The translations under genes and the position numbers were made by a program. This document shows, in pieces, positions 16,806 through 24,877 of a stretch of 64,000 nt of DNA (positions are counted from its first letter, which is position 1; every line of letters starts with the position of its first letter). The DNA is from an uncultured Phascolarctobacterium sp. (GTDB taxonomy: Bacteria; Bacillota; Negativicutes; Acidaminococcales; Acidaminococcaceae), in contig NZ_CAADXO010000043.1 of assembly GCF_900753045.1 (NCBI RefSeq), forward strand, positions 34,458 to 98,457, given 5' to 3'. The notes beneath the pieces were generated by a model. It worked only from the letters and a program-made list of their open reading frames with translations. It did no database searches and had not been told where the DNA came from.

Positions 16806-17803
16806 TGAGTAATGATGCCAAAACAAAAGAAAAAATGCGTATAGCGGTCTTTTGCGGCCTGTGCATCCTGCTCGTCGCAGGCATCTTCGTGAGCATCGGC
16901 AGCGGTACAGTGAGCCTTTCCGTGAGCGAAACATGGGCGGCACTGCTGGGCGAGGCAGATGCGGACACCGACCGCATTGTGAACCTCATCCGCCTGCCCC
17001 GCACGATTGTGACCGTGCTGGTGGGTGCCAACCTCGCTTTGGCAGGCTGCAACCTGCAGGGCGTGCTGCACAACCCGCTGGCAGACCCCGGTATCATCGG
17101 CGTGAGTGCCGGTGCGGGACTTTTTGCGATGGTGATAATGCTGCTTTTTCCGGAACAATCTGCTATGGTGCCGCTGGCAGCCTTCGTCGGCGCCGTGCTT
17201 TCCACAGGCATCGTCTTTTTCCTGGCGTGGGAAAAGGGCATCAACCCGCTGCGCATGATTCTGGCGGGCGTGGCGGTTGCCACCTTCTTCGGCGGCGGAA
17301 TGGCGGCGCTGAACGTGTTTTACAGCGACAGAATACAGGGAACTGTGATGTGGATGGCCGGCGGCTTTCAGGGACGCAGCTGGGGGCATGTGGAGATGCT
17401 TTTGCCTTATAGCGCGATAGGCATTATCGGCACGATTTTGTGTGCGCGTTCCCTAAATGCGTTGCAGTTGGGTGATGAGCTGGCCAAAAGCTTGGGTGTG
17501 CGCGTCATGCGTATGCGCACAATTTTAATCTTTCTTTCCGCGCTGCTGGCGGCGGTTTCCGTAAGCGTGGCAGGCATGCTGGGCTTTGTGGGCCTCATCG
17601 TGCCGCACATCATGCGCCTGTTAATCGGCAGCGACCACGAATACCTGCTGCCCTGTGCGGCGATTGCCGGCGGTGCGGTGGTAACTCTGGCTGATACGGC
17701 GGCAAGAACGCTTTTCAGTCCGCTGGAAATCCCCGTGGGCATTTTCATGTCCTTCATCGGCGGTCCGTTCTTCTTGTATCTGCTGAAACGGAGGATGCGT
17801 TAA
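16805..17803 (+). CDS. FecCD-family ABC permease
   Basis: 332-residue inner-membrane permease for iron-siderophore, haem or B12 uptake. Around ten membrane segments; conserved RLPRTIVTVLVGANLALAG and HNPLADPGIIGVSAGAG near the N-terminus, VAGMLGFVGLIVPHIMR in the coupling-helix region, and EIPVGIFMSFIGGPFFLYLL at the C-terminus. ATG overlaps the binding-protein stop; GGAGAGG lies upstream. It would act as a homodimer with the adjacent ATPase. It is the only FecCD permease in the window, although three binding proteins of this class are present. Confidence 0.95.
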   Translation: MSNDAKTKEKMRIAVFCGLCILLVAGIFVSIGSGTVSLSVSETWAALLGEADADTDRIVNLIRLPRTIVTVLVGANLALAGCNLQGVLHNPLADPGIIGVSAGAGLFAMVIMLLFPEQSAMVPLAAFVGAVLSTGIVFFLAWEKGINPLRMILAGVAVATFFGGGMAALNVFYSDRIQGTVMWMAGGFQGRSWGHVEMLLPYSAIGIIGTILCARSLNALQLGDELAKSLGVRVMRMRTILIFLSALLAAVSVSVAGMLGFVGLIVPHIMRLLIGSDHEYLLPCAAIAGGAVVTLADTAARTLFSPLEIPVGIFMSFIGGPFFLYLLKRRMR

Positions 17804-17806
17804 GCT

Positions 17807-18610
17807 ATGAATATCCCGACATTACATACACAAAAAATTACTCTGCGCTACGGCGAGCACACGATAATCAGGGACCTGACGCTGGATATTTCCCGGCCGG
17901 AGATTGTGACGATTATCGGGCCGAATGGCAGCGGTAAATCGACGCTGCTGAAGGCGCTCTGCCGCCTGCTGGAGCCTGCGAGCGGTGCGGTTTATCTCGA
18001 CAGCAAGGACATCAACAAAATGTCGACCGAGGAAGTGGCGCGCACGCTGGCGGTGATGGCGCAGAGTGCGAACGCTCCCGGCGGCACGACGGTGGAGGAG
18101 CTGGTGTGCTACGGACGTTTGCCCTACCGCAAGTTTTTCGACGGCCTCAATCAGGAGGACCGCCTGGCGATTGAAGAAGCGCTGGAGTTTACTGAGCTGG
18201 GACCGCTGCGTACCCGCCTTGTGCACACACTGAGCGGTGGCGAACGTCAACGCGCGTGGTTAGCGATGGCGCTGGCGCAGAAGCCGAAGATTCTGCTGCT
18301 CGATGAGCCTACAACCTATCTTGATGTGCATCATCAGCTGGAGCTGATGGAGCTTGTTGTGCGCCTGCACAACGAAATGGGCCTGACGGTTATCATGGTG
18401 CTGCATGATCTGAACCATGCGGCGCGCTACAGTGAGCGCCTGATTGCGCTGAAAAAGGGCACGATCATGGCAGACGGGCCTACGGACGAGGTGTTCACGC
18501 AGTCCGTGATTGAAGAGCTTTACGATGTGAAGGCTGTGATAATGCGTGTCGAGGCCAACGGGACGCAGTACCCTGTGTGCTTTCCGTATAGTGTAGAGGA
18601 GCATGATTAA
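17807..18610 (+). CDS. FepC/HmuV-type ABC ATPase
   Basis: 267-residue nucleotide-binding subunit energising the FecCD permease. Walker A GPNGSGKST, signature LSGGERQR, Walker B ILLLDEPTTYLD and the H-loop HDLNHAARY are all present. It starts 4 bp after the permease stop. The C-terminal extension TQYPVCFPYSVEEHD is short and without a domain. The ChaN-like gene begins directly after its stop. Confidence 0.95.
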   Translation: MNIPTLHTQKITLRYGEHTIIRDLTLDISRPEIVTIIGPNGSGKSTLLKALCRLLEPASGAVYLDSKDINKMSTEEVARTLAVMAQSANAPGGTTVEELVCYGRLPYRKFFDGLNQEDRLAIEEALEFTELGPLRTRLVHTLSGGERQRAWLAMALAQKPKILLLDEPTTYLDVHHQLELMELVVRLHNEMGLTVIMVLHDLNHAARYSERLIALKKGTIMADGPTDEVFTQSVIEELYDVKAVIMRVEANGTQYPVCFPYSVEEHD

Positions 18611-18611
18611 G

Positions 18612-19469
18612 ATGAACAAATTCATAAAAACAATCGCTCTTGGCGCAGCGATGCTGTGCCTGGGCGCAGGTGCCGCAAATGCGGCGCAGTTCGGCGATGC
18701 AGGCAGCGGCAAGGATTTGAACGCTGCGCAGCTGGCGCAAAGGCTGCAAAAATATGATGTTATTTTCTTTGGTGAATTTCACGATCAGGGAGAAATCCAC
18801 CAATCTGAAATAGACCTGCTGCAGGCTATGCATAAATTAAAGGGTGCCAAGCTGGCGCTGTCTATGGAAATGTTTGAGGCAGATAATCAGGATAAGCTGG
18901 ATAAATTTCTGGCAGGTACTTTGAGCGAGGAAGATTTCCTGGCTACCGCCCGCCCCTGGCCTAACTACCGCACGGATTATGCTCCGCTGGTAAATTTTGC
19001 CAAAGAAAAGAAAATGCCCGTTATTGCCGCTAACGTACCGCGCTTTTTGGCGGCACACGTAGCGAAAAACAACGCTTCGACGGAGGGCGTGGAGGCGCAG
19101 TATCAGCAATGGCTGCCCAAGTATACCTATGCTCCCGATGGCGCGTATAAGGATAAATTTTATGCGCAGATGAGTTCCCCGGCAGCTCCGATGAAGATGC
19201 CACCAGCGCGTTTAGCAGCAGTTTATGCGGCGCAATGCCTGAAGGATGACAAGATGGCCGAGAGCATTGCAGCGTTTGCCGACGCACATCCGGATATGCA
19301 GATTTTGCATATCAACGGCTGCTTCCATTCCGACGCGCATCTGGGTACAACACAGAAGATGGAAGCCTTGCGTCCGAAATTAAAGGTGGCTGTTATCACA
19401 CCGCTGGAGCGCAAACAAAAGGGCGAAAAGCCTGCTGGTGATTTTGTCGTATGGTTCGACAGAAAATAA
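18612..19469 (+). CDS. ChaN-like haem-binding uptake protein
   Basis: 285 residues: a cleavable signal peptide (cut likely after GAGAANA) and one ChaN/Tiki-like domain. Family members bind haem and belong to iron-regulated haem uptake loci (known for Campylobacter ChaN). Seen: DVIFFGEFHDQGEIHQ (the GExH active-site-like motif), SMEMFEADNQ, TARPWPNYRTDYAPLV, and a late HINGCFHSDAHLG histidine cluster. ATG 18612 is 10 nt after AGGAG; the ATG at 18603 overlaps the ATPase stop and is too close. Its place between transporter and TonB receptor supports a haem role. Confidence 0.85.
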   Translation: MNKFIKTIALGAAMLCLGAGAANAAQFGDAGSGKDLNAAQLAQRLQKYDVIFFGEFHDQGEIHQSEIDLLQAMHKLKGAKLALSMEMFEADNQDKLDKFLAGTLSEEDFLATARPWPNYRTDYAPLVNFAKEKKMPVIAANVPRFLAAHVAKNNASTEGVEAQYQQWLPKYTYAPDGAYKDKFYAQMSSPAAPMKMPPARLAAVYAAQCLKDDKMAESIAAFADAHPDMQILHINGCFHSDAHLGTTQKMEALRPKLKVAVITPLERKQKGEKPAGDFVVWFDRK

Positions 19470-19497
19470 TTTCTTCCAATATTTTTTTACCCGTGGG

Positions 19498-19511
19498 TTA
19501 GCGGTTGCTGA
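19498..19511 (+). promoter_or_regulatory. Possible fourth TTAGC-N4-GCTRA box before TonB receptor 1
   Basis: TTAGC-GGTT-GCTGA matches the 5-4-5 dyad of 15732-15834 with one mismatch. It is enclosed by ACCCG/CGGGT arms (19489-19518). No clear -35/-10 pair is seen nearby. Speculative. Confidence 0.3.
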
Positions 19512-19562
19512 CTTTGCGGGTGTGAAATATACCATAAAATGAATAGAAAAAAGAGGTGCATT

Positions 19563-21833
19563 ATGAGAAATTTAAACAAAAAGAAGATAGCCTTGCTCAC
19601 TGCCTGCGTTGTCAGCGCAGTCGGCCATATGGCCTTTGCTGCGGAAGCAGATAATTACGATGAATACAGCGGTGCGGATTACGTTGTGACCGCGACGAAA
19701 ACGCAGCTGGAGAAAAAAGAGGTTCCGCAAAGCGTTGAGGTAATTACCGAGCAGAAGATTAAAGACCTCGGTGCCTACAGCGTACAGGATGCCTTGCGCC
19801 TGGCAAATAACATTGACGTGCAGGATAACGGTATGACCGGCAATCAGGTACAGATGCGCGGCAACAGCACCATGCACACCCTGATTCTTGTCGACGGCAA
19901 GCGCATGGCAGCAGAAAATACGCAAAGCTCCAAAAATGCTTATGAGCTGAAGCGCATCAACATTTCCGATGTTGAGCGTATCGAAATCATCCGCAGCAAC
20001 GGCTCCGCCCTCTACGGCTCCGACGCTATCGGTGGCGTAATCAACATCATCACTAAAAAATCTACCACCCCCAGCATCAGCGTCAACATGCACACCGGCA
20101 CCAAGGATGAAGCAACCAGCTTTATGTATTCCTCCGGCAAGCAGGGCAAGCTGAGCCTGAAAATCGGTGGCGGTATCGAAAAGGTACGCAAGCTCGACAG
20201 CGGTGTTTACAAGACCTATTCTAAAAATTCTACGACCGGTGCAGTTACTTCAACCGATGCCAGCAGCACCAACATGTATGGCACACGTCGCTTTTTGAAC
20301 ACCGGCCTGAGCTATGCCTTTGATGATAACCATAGCCTTGATTTTGATATGAACTTCATGCGCGAGCAGCTTAAAAGCTTCTCCTGGAACAGCATGGGCT
20401 CCGATTACACCAACAAAGGCAGCATGGCTACCTTCGTAGCAAAGCAGGCTGCGGCAGGCGCTGTTAAATCCGCCCTTGCCAAACAGGGACTCACAAGCGA
20501 TATGCCCGCTTATGAAGCAGCCTACAACGCTATGTATAACAAAATGTATCCTGCAATGCTGGCGCAGATGCAGCAAAAATACGGCGATATGGCTATGCCG
20601 GAAAAATATCCCATGCTTTCCTCTCACTTCTATAACAACACCCGTTCCGATTACAGCTTAGGCTATAACGGCAAGGACGGTAAGCATGATTATAATTTCC
20701 GCACCTATTTCAGTGAGCTCCGCAAGGACAACACCTCCTGGTATAAAAATCTGAATACCAATGCTGACAAGTTTGTTGACTTCGACCAGAACAATTACAA
20801 GCAGCTCGTTGTCGAAGGCAAGGATTCCTACAAAATGGATGACAACAACACCCTGACCTTCGGCGCCGAATACAAAAAGGATATTATGAACGGCACGCAT
20901 CTGAAGGGCCGCGGCAGTGATTTGCATGACGTAACCGTTAACGGCAAGAGCAAATCCTCATCTGAGGTATCCTCGGAAACAGCTGCCGTATATCTGCAGG
21001 ATGAATGGAAGCTCGGCGACAAGCTGCTGCTGATTCCCGCAGTACGCATTGACCACCATGATTCCTTCGGCACTCACACTTCTCCGAAGCTGGGCGCAAC
21101 CTATAAATTAAGCGAAAATGCCCGCGTGAAAGCAAACTGGGGCAAGGGCTACCGCGCACCGACCTTATACGAACTGTATTCTCAGATGGAGAAGGTTGGC
21201 ATGGCGCCGATGCCGGTAAACGTTATCGGTAATCCCGACCTGCAGCCTGAGGAAAGCACCAACTTTGATTTTGGCTTGGAGGCCGAAAAGGGTAAGGTTA
21301 ACGGCAAGGTAACCTATTACCATAACAAAATAAAAAATATGATTGACGGCGGTGACTATGATCCCGATAAGCTGGCGCAGAATATCATCTGGAGCCAGTA
21401 TATCAACCGCGGTCAGGTAGAAATCAAAGGCTTGGAAAGTGAAATCGGCTATAACTTCGATGAGCACTGGAGCGTAAGAGGCGTTTACAACTATCTGGAT
21501 GCCAAGGATCTGGAAACCGGTGACCGCCTGGCCTACAGAGCACGTCACAACGGCCTGATTCAGCTGACCTACACCGATGCCAAGGAAAATCCGCTGACCG
21601 TAAATCTGTATAACAGATATTACTTCAACTATCATCAGAGCAACACCGACGGCTATCAGCAGGATTATTCCTACAGCACCACCGGTCTGACTGTCAGCAA
21701 GCAGTTCAATAAAAATTACCGCGTTTATGCCGGTGTAGATAATATCTTCAATAAATCCTTCCCGTATGATACCTATCATACCTACAGCATCGACGGCCGC
21801 ACCTGGCGTGTCGGCGCAGAGATGACCTTTTAA
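19563..21833 (+). CDS. TonB-dependent outer-membrane receptor 1
   Basis: 756 residues: signal peptide (to about HMAFA), a TonB-box-like start before YVVTATKTQLEKKEVPQS, a plug domain with LILVDGKRMAAE and ALYGSDAIGGVINIITKK, and a 22-strand barrel ending in an aromatic C-terminus (WRVGAEMTF). GYRAP and GNPDLQPEES correspond to the FRAP/NPNL region of haem receptors, but BtuB-type receptors share it, so the ligand is undecided. ATG 19563 follows AGAGGTG; an earlier ATG at 19539 lacks a site. A barrel loop rich in Met, Ala and Tyr (about residues 300-350) may be the ligand loop. exbB, exbD and tonB follow. Confidence 0.92.
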   Translation: MRNLNKKKIALLTACVVSAVGHMAFAAEADNYDEYSGADYVVTATKTQLEKKEVPQSVEVITEQKIKDLGAYSVQDALRLANNIDVQDNGMTGNQVQMRGNSTMHTLILVDGKRMAAENTQSSKNAYELKRINISDVERIEIIRSNGSALYGSDAIGGVINIITKKSTTPSISVNMHTGTKDEATSFMYSSGKQGKLSLKIGGGIEKVRKLDSGVYKTYSKNSTTGAVTSTDASSTNMYGTRRFLNTGLSYAFDDNHSLDFDMNFMREQLKSFSWNSMGSDYTNKGSMATFVAKQAAAGAVKSALAKQGLTSDMPAYEAAYNAMYNKMYPAMLAQMQQKYGDMAMPEKYPMLSSHFYNNTRSDYSLGYNGKDGKHDYNFRTYFSELRKDNTSWYKNLNTNADKFVDFDQNNYKQLVVEGKDSYKMDDNNTLTFGAEYKKDIMNGTHLKGRGSDLHDVTVNGKSKSSSEVSSETAAVYLQDEWKLGDKLLLIPAVRIDHHDSFGTHTSPKLGATYKLSENARVKANWGKGYRAPTLYELYSQMEKVGMAPMPVNVIGNPDLQPEESTNFDFGLEAEKGKVNGKVTYYHNKIKNMIDGGDYDPDKLAQNIIWSQYINRGQVEIKGLESEIGYNFDEHWSVRGVYNYLDAKDLETGDRLAYRARHNGLIQLTYTDAKENPLTVNLYNRYYFNYHQSNTDGYQQDYSYSTTGLTVSKQFNKNYRVYAGVDNIFNKSFPYDTYHTYSIDGRTWRVGAEMTF

Positions 21834-21859
21834 TTAGAGTTTTGATTCCATAATATACA

Positions 21860-21897
21860 GCATACTGCTCCTTTCTGTACTTTGGGGAGCAGTATGC
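21860..21897 (+). promoter_or_regulatory. 12-bp perfect stem-loop between receptor 1 and exbB
   Basis: GCATACTGCTCC (21860-21871) pairs with GGAGCAGTATGC (21886-21897) over a 14-nt loop. There is no T-tract, so it may be an mRNA-processing or stability hairpin that sets receptor versus exbB levels, or a Rho-type end. Function is not shown. Confidence 0.5.
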
Positions 21898-21943
21898 ACC
21901 TCCTGTAAAAGTACGACAGCATTTGTAGATTTGTGAGGAAAAT

Positions 21944-22564
21944 ATGCAGGCAATAACAGATTTGATAATGTACTTTCAAAAGGGCGGACTGGTCATGTGG
22001 CCGTTGTTCGCCTGTTCTATAACTGTGATAGCAATCGCCATTGAGCGGTTTATATATTATAAGAGCGTGGACAGCGGCGCTGTCTTTGCCTCCCGCTATT
22101 GCGCCGCTGTGCGCAGCGGTGATTTTGCTGTAGCGACGGAGCTGGCGCGCAAGGGCAGCGGTCAGTGTGCGCAGATGCTTGCCGATGTGGCGGCTGTTGC
22201 CGGCGGTAAGGCAGAAAAGAGCGCCTTCCTCGAAAGCCGTGCCGGTATTTTTATGGCGACATTGCGCGATAAGCTGGATTACCTGGGCATTATTGTAACG
22301 ATGTCCCCGCTTTTGGGACTGCTGGGCACTATCGTGGGCATGATCGGTGCCTTCAGCATTTTCAACGTAGAAGCGGGTGCGCCGATGGCGATTACCGGCG
22401 GTATCGGTGAAGCGTTGATTGCGACGGCGACAGGCTTATGCGTGGCCATTCTTTCGCTGTGCGCGCATTCCTACTTCGCCCACCGCATGGACAACATGAT
22501 TACGGATATGGAGCAGTGCTTCAGCGCGCTGCTGGAGGCTGAAACAAGGAGAGCAAGATCATGA
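21944..22564 (+). CDS. exbB: ExbB-type proton channel subunit
   Basis: 206-residue inner-membrane protein of the MotA/TolQ/ExbB family. It has an N-terminal membrane segment (VMWPLFACSITVIAIAIERF), a cytoplasmic domain, and two C-terminal membrane helices with LGIIVTMSPLLGLLGTIVG and GGIGEALIATATGLCVAI, which line the proton path. It overlaps exbD by 4 bp. With ExbD and TonB it energises the two receptors of this region. Confidence 0.93.
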   Translation: MQAITDLIMYFQKGGLVMWPLFACSITVIAIAIERFIYYKSVDSGAVFASRYCAAVRSGDFAVATELARKGSGQCAQMLADVAAVAGGKAEKSAFLESRAGIFMATLRDKLDYLGIIVTMSPLLGLLGTIVGMIGAFSIFNVEAGAPMAITGGIGEALIATATGLCVAILSLCAHSYFAHRMDNMITDMEQCFSALLEAETRRARS

Positions 22565-22968
22565 AGCTGCGAGATGTGCGTAACAGGAAAACGCCGCCGC
22601 TGATGATTATCCCGATGATTGATATTATGTTCTTCCTGTTGGTCTTTTTTATGCTGAGCACGATGTATATGATTGACCTGAAAACGATTCCGGTGAAGCT
22701 GCCGCAGGCCAAAAATGCGGCGACGGATACTACGACAACCTTCGCCGTGACCATGAAGGCCGACGGCAGCCTGTATCTGGGCGATGCCAAGACGGATGCG
22801 GAGGCCTTGGCGCTGCAGGCAGGGTTGGAGCAGAAGAAGAACAAAAACTTCGCCGTGGTTATCCGTGCGGAAAAGGCGCTGGAGTACGGCGAAGTGATTA
22901 AGCTGGTAGATAAGCTGAAAGGTGCGGGCGTATCGCGCTTCGGCCTGGCGACGGATGGCGGTAAGTAA
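22561..22968 (+). CDS. exbD: ExbD-type proton channel subunit
   Basis: 135 residues: a short cytoplasmic N-terminus, one membrane helix with the essential acidic residue (Asp21 in IPMIDIMFFLLVFF), and a periplasmic domain (FAVTMKADGSLYLGD...). Translationally coupled to exbB by a 4-bp overlap, and 2 bp from tonB. Confidence 0.93.
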   Translation: MKLRDVRNRKTPPLMIIPMIDIMFFLLVFFMLSTMYMIDLKTIPVKLPQAKNAATDTTTTFAVTMKADGSLYLGDAKTDAEALALQAGLEQKKNKNFAVVIRAEKALEYGEVIKLVDKLKGAGVSRFGLATDGGK

Positions 22969-22970
22969 CG

Positions 22971-23729
22971 ATGAAGCAGATAGAAAAGCTGCAGGCTAAG
23001 GCACGTCAGCGCTTTGGCTTTTGCGGTTCGCTGATAATACATTTTATATTGTTCGTCGCGCTGGCGTTTTCAGGCGTTTTTGCTATGCAGCCGCCTGCTG
23101 CGGATGCTGACACCGTGGTGTTCTTTGATGCCGGCGGAGGCGGCGGTGGCGACGAAGTTGTTGCCGATGCTGCCGAAGATGGCGAGGAGCAGGTAGAGGA
23201 AGTCGTGGAAGAAGAAACGATTACTCTGCCTGACGGCAAGATAGAGCATAAGCAGGTTGTGAAGCATGTAGTGAAGCATGTGCCTGCAGGCGGCAAGAAG
23301 GGCAGCGGCGGCGGTCACGGAACCGGCCATGGCACAGGCAGCGGCAGCGGCGTTGGTCCCGGCAGCGGCAGTGGCAGCGGTGGCGGTCACGGCGCAGGCC
23401 ATGGCACCGGCGTAGGCGACGGAGCAGGCCCCGGCATTGCCCGCAATCCCAAGGTGCCTCCGCGCGTAGCCTCAACTGCGGCTCCTGCTTATCCGCAGGC
23501 GCTGCGTGATGCGGGAATCGGTGGGCGCGTTGTCGTGCGTGGCGTTGTAGGCATTGATGGGCGCGTAGAAAGCGCCGAAGTAGTGCGCTCCAGCGGCAAC
23601 AGCACTCTGGATAACAACGCCCTCAGCGCCTTCTATAAATGGCGCTTCAGCCCCGCCAAAAACGACGCCGGCCAAAAAGTACGCTGCTACTTCGTACAAG
23701 GCTTCCCGTTTGTAATTGAATATAAATAA
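22971..23729 (+). CDS. tonB: TonB with a Gly/Ser/His-rich linker
   Basis: 252 residues. The N-terminal membrane anchor carries the Ser-x3-His motif (Ser20, His24) needed to couple to ExbB/ExbD. An acidic stretch (residues 61-85) is followed by a linker at about 107-158 made almost wholly of Gly, Ser, Thr and His (HGTGHGTGSG type repeats) in place of the usual Pro/Lys/Glu-rich linker. The C-terminal TonB domain is complete (PAYPQALRDAGIGGRVVVRG ... YKWRFSPAKN). It forms an operon with exbB and exbD. The flexible His-bearing linker may bind metal or haem (inference). Confidence 0.92.
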   Translation: MKQIEKLQAKARQRFGFCGSLIIHFILFVALAFSGVFAMQPPAADADTVVFFDAGGGGGGDEVVADAAEDGEEQVEEVVEEETITLPDGKIEHKQVVKHVVKHVPAGGKKGSGGGHGTGHGTGSGSGVGPGSGSGSGGGHGAGHGTGVGDGAGPGIARNPKVPPRVASTAAPAYPQALRDAGIGGRVVVRGVVGIDGRVESAEVVRSSGNSTLDNNALSAFYKWRFSPAKNDAGQKVRCYFVQGFPFVIEYK

Positions 23730-24102
23730 AAGGCTTGCACGCGAAAACTAGGCATAATGTTATAGAACGCAAACGTAGGCGCTGCGCAGACTGGAACGGA
23801 CGACGGGGCCGCAAGAACCACGATGTCAAGCGAACAGCGCTTGTAACGGACAGGCACAGGAATTTTTCGCTGGAGCGTTGACGCTTTCTTCGGACGCACG
23901 CCATGCAAAAATCAGCGACGTGAAAAATTTAGCGAATCTAGTCGCCGGAATCCAGCGGAGCAGCCGTTAAGGGCGTTTTTTGGATACTTTTTGCCGCCCT
24001 GGGCAAAAAGTATCATAGCACGCAAGCGTAAGGAAGCACGCAGCACTTCGCATTAAACATTAATAATAACCCTCAATAACTATAACCCATAAGGAGAAAA
24101 AC
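23730..24102. other. 373-bp intergenic segment with a 13-bp hairpin, no gene
   Basis: Between tonB and the first NifH-like gene. No reading frame with a ribosome site is convincing. Perfect arms GATACTTTTTGCC (23983-23995) and GGCAAAAAGTATC (24002-24014) enclose a 6-nt loop. The upstream 230 bp is GC-rich with short self-complementary pieces (CGCTGGAGCGTTGACG, GCGACGTG). It may be a dispersed repeat, a small RNA or a long leader. The last 60 bp before the start are AT-rich but show no clear -35/-10. Confidence 0.45.
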
Positions 24103-24867
24103 ATGAGAAAAATAGCAATCTACGGTAAAGGCGGCATTGGCAAATCCACCACCACCTCCAACCTCTCCGCAGCCCTCGCATTAAAAGGCTACAAAGTAAT
24201 GCAAGTAGGCTGCGACCCCAAAAGCGACAGCACCAAAAACCTCATGGAAGGCAAACGCATCCCCACAGTATTAGAACAACTGAAAGCAAAAGGCGAAGCC
24301 TTGAAACTCGAAGACATCGTCTTTGAAGGCTTCGGCGGCGTTCTGTGCGTAGAAGCCGGCGGCCCCACCCCCGGCATCGGCTGTGCAGGCCGCGGCATCA
24401 TCTCCGCCTTCGAAAAGCTGGCCGAGCTGGAAGCCTTTGAAACCTACAAGCCTGACATCGTCATCTACGACGTCTTAGGCGACGTAGTCTGCGGCGGCTT
24501 CGCCATGCCCATTCGCGGAGGCTACGCACGCGAGGTATTCATCGTGTCCTCCGGCGAAATGATGGCCCTCTACGCGGCAAGCAACATCGCCCAGGCCATC
24601 AAAAACTTCGGCCGTCGCGGCTACGCACGCTTAAAGGGCATCATCCTCAACGCCAAAAACATTGAGAATGAGCAGGAGCTGGTAGCTAATGCTGCTGCAG
24701 AAATCGGCACCGAGGTTGTGCAGTACGTACCGCGCAGCGGCGACATCCAAATCGCCGAAAATCAGGGCGGTACCGTCAGCGAATTTGTCAAGGACTCCCC
24801 GATGGTACAGGTATATAACGAGCTGGCCGAGCGAGTGCTGGCTATGAGCGAGGACGAAGAAGAATAG
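24103..24867 (+). CDS. NifH-like reductase (nitrogenase-like iron protein), copy 1
   Basis: 254-residue homodimeric ATP-dependent electron donor of the NifH/BchL/CfbC superfamily. Seen: P-loop GKGGIGKST (residues 8-16), DPKSD (38-42), the two 4Fe-4S cysteines Cys94 in GIGCAGRG and Cys130 in GDVVCGGFAMPIR, and switch II DVLGD (123-127). All residues for MgATP use and cluster bridging are kept. It is shorter than true NifH (about 290) at the C-terminus. The NifD-like and NifK/E-like genes and a flavodoxin follow in one operon. There are no nifB, nifEN pair or molybdenum genes, so nitrogen fixation is not supported. A tetrapyrrole- or chelate-directed reductase is more likely. Confidence 0.93.
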   Translation: MRKIAIYGKGGIGKSTTTSNLSAALALKGYKVMQVGCDPKSDSTKNLMEGKRIPTVLEQLKAKGEALKLEDIVFEGFGGVLCVEAGGPTPGIGCAGRGIISAFEKLAELEAFETYKPDIVIYDVLGDVVCGGFAMPIRGGYAREVFIVSSGEMMALYAASNIAQAIKNFGRRGYARLKGIILNAKNIENEQELVANAAAEIGTEVVQYVPRSGDIQIAENQGGTVSEFVKDSPMVQVYNELAERVLAMSEDEEE

Positions 24868-24877
24868 GAGGCAGTAC

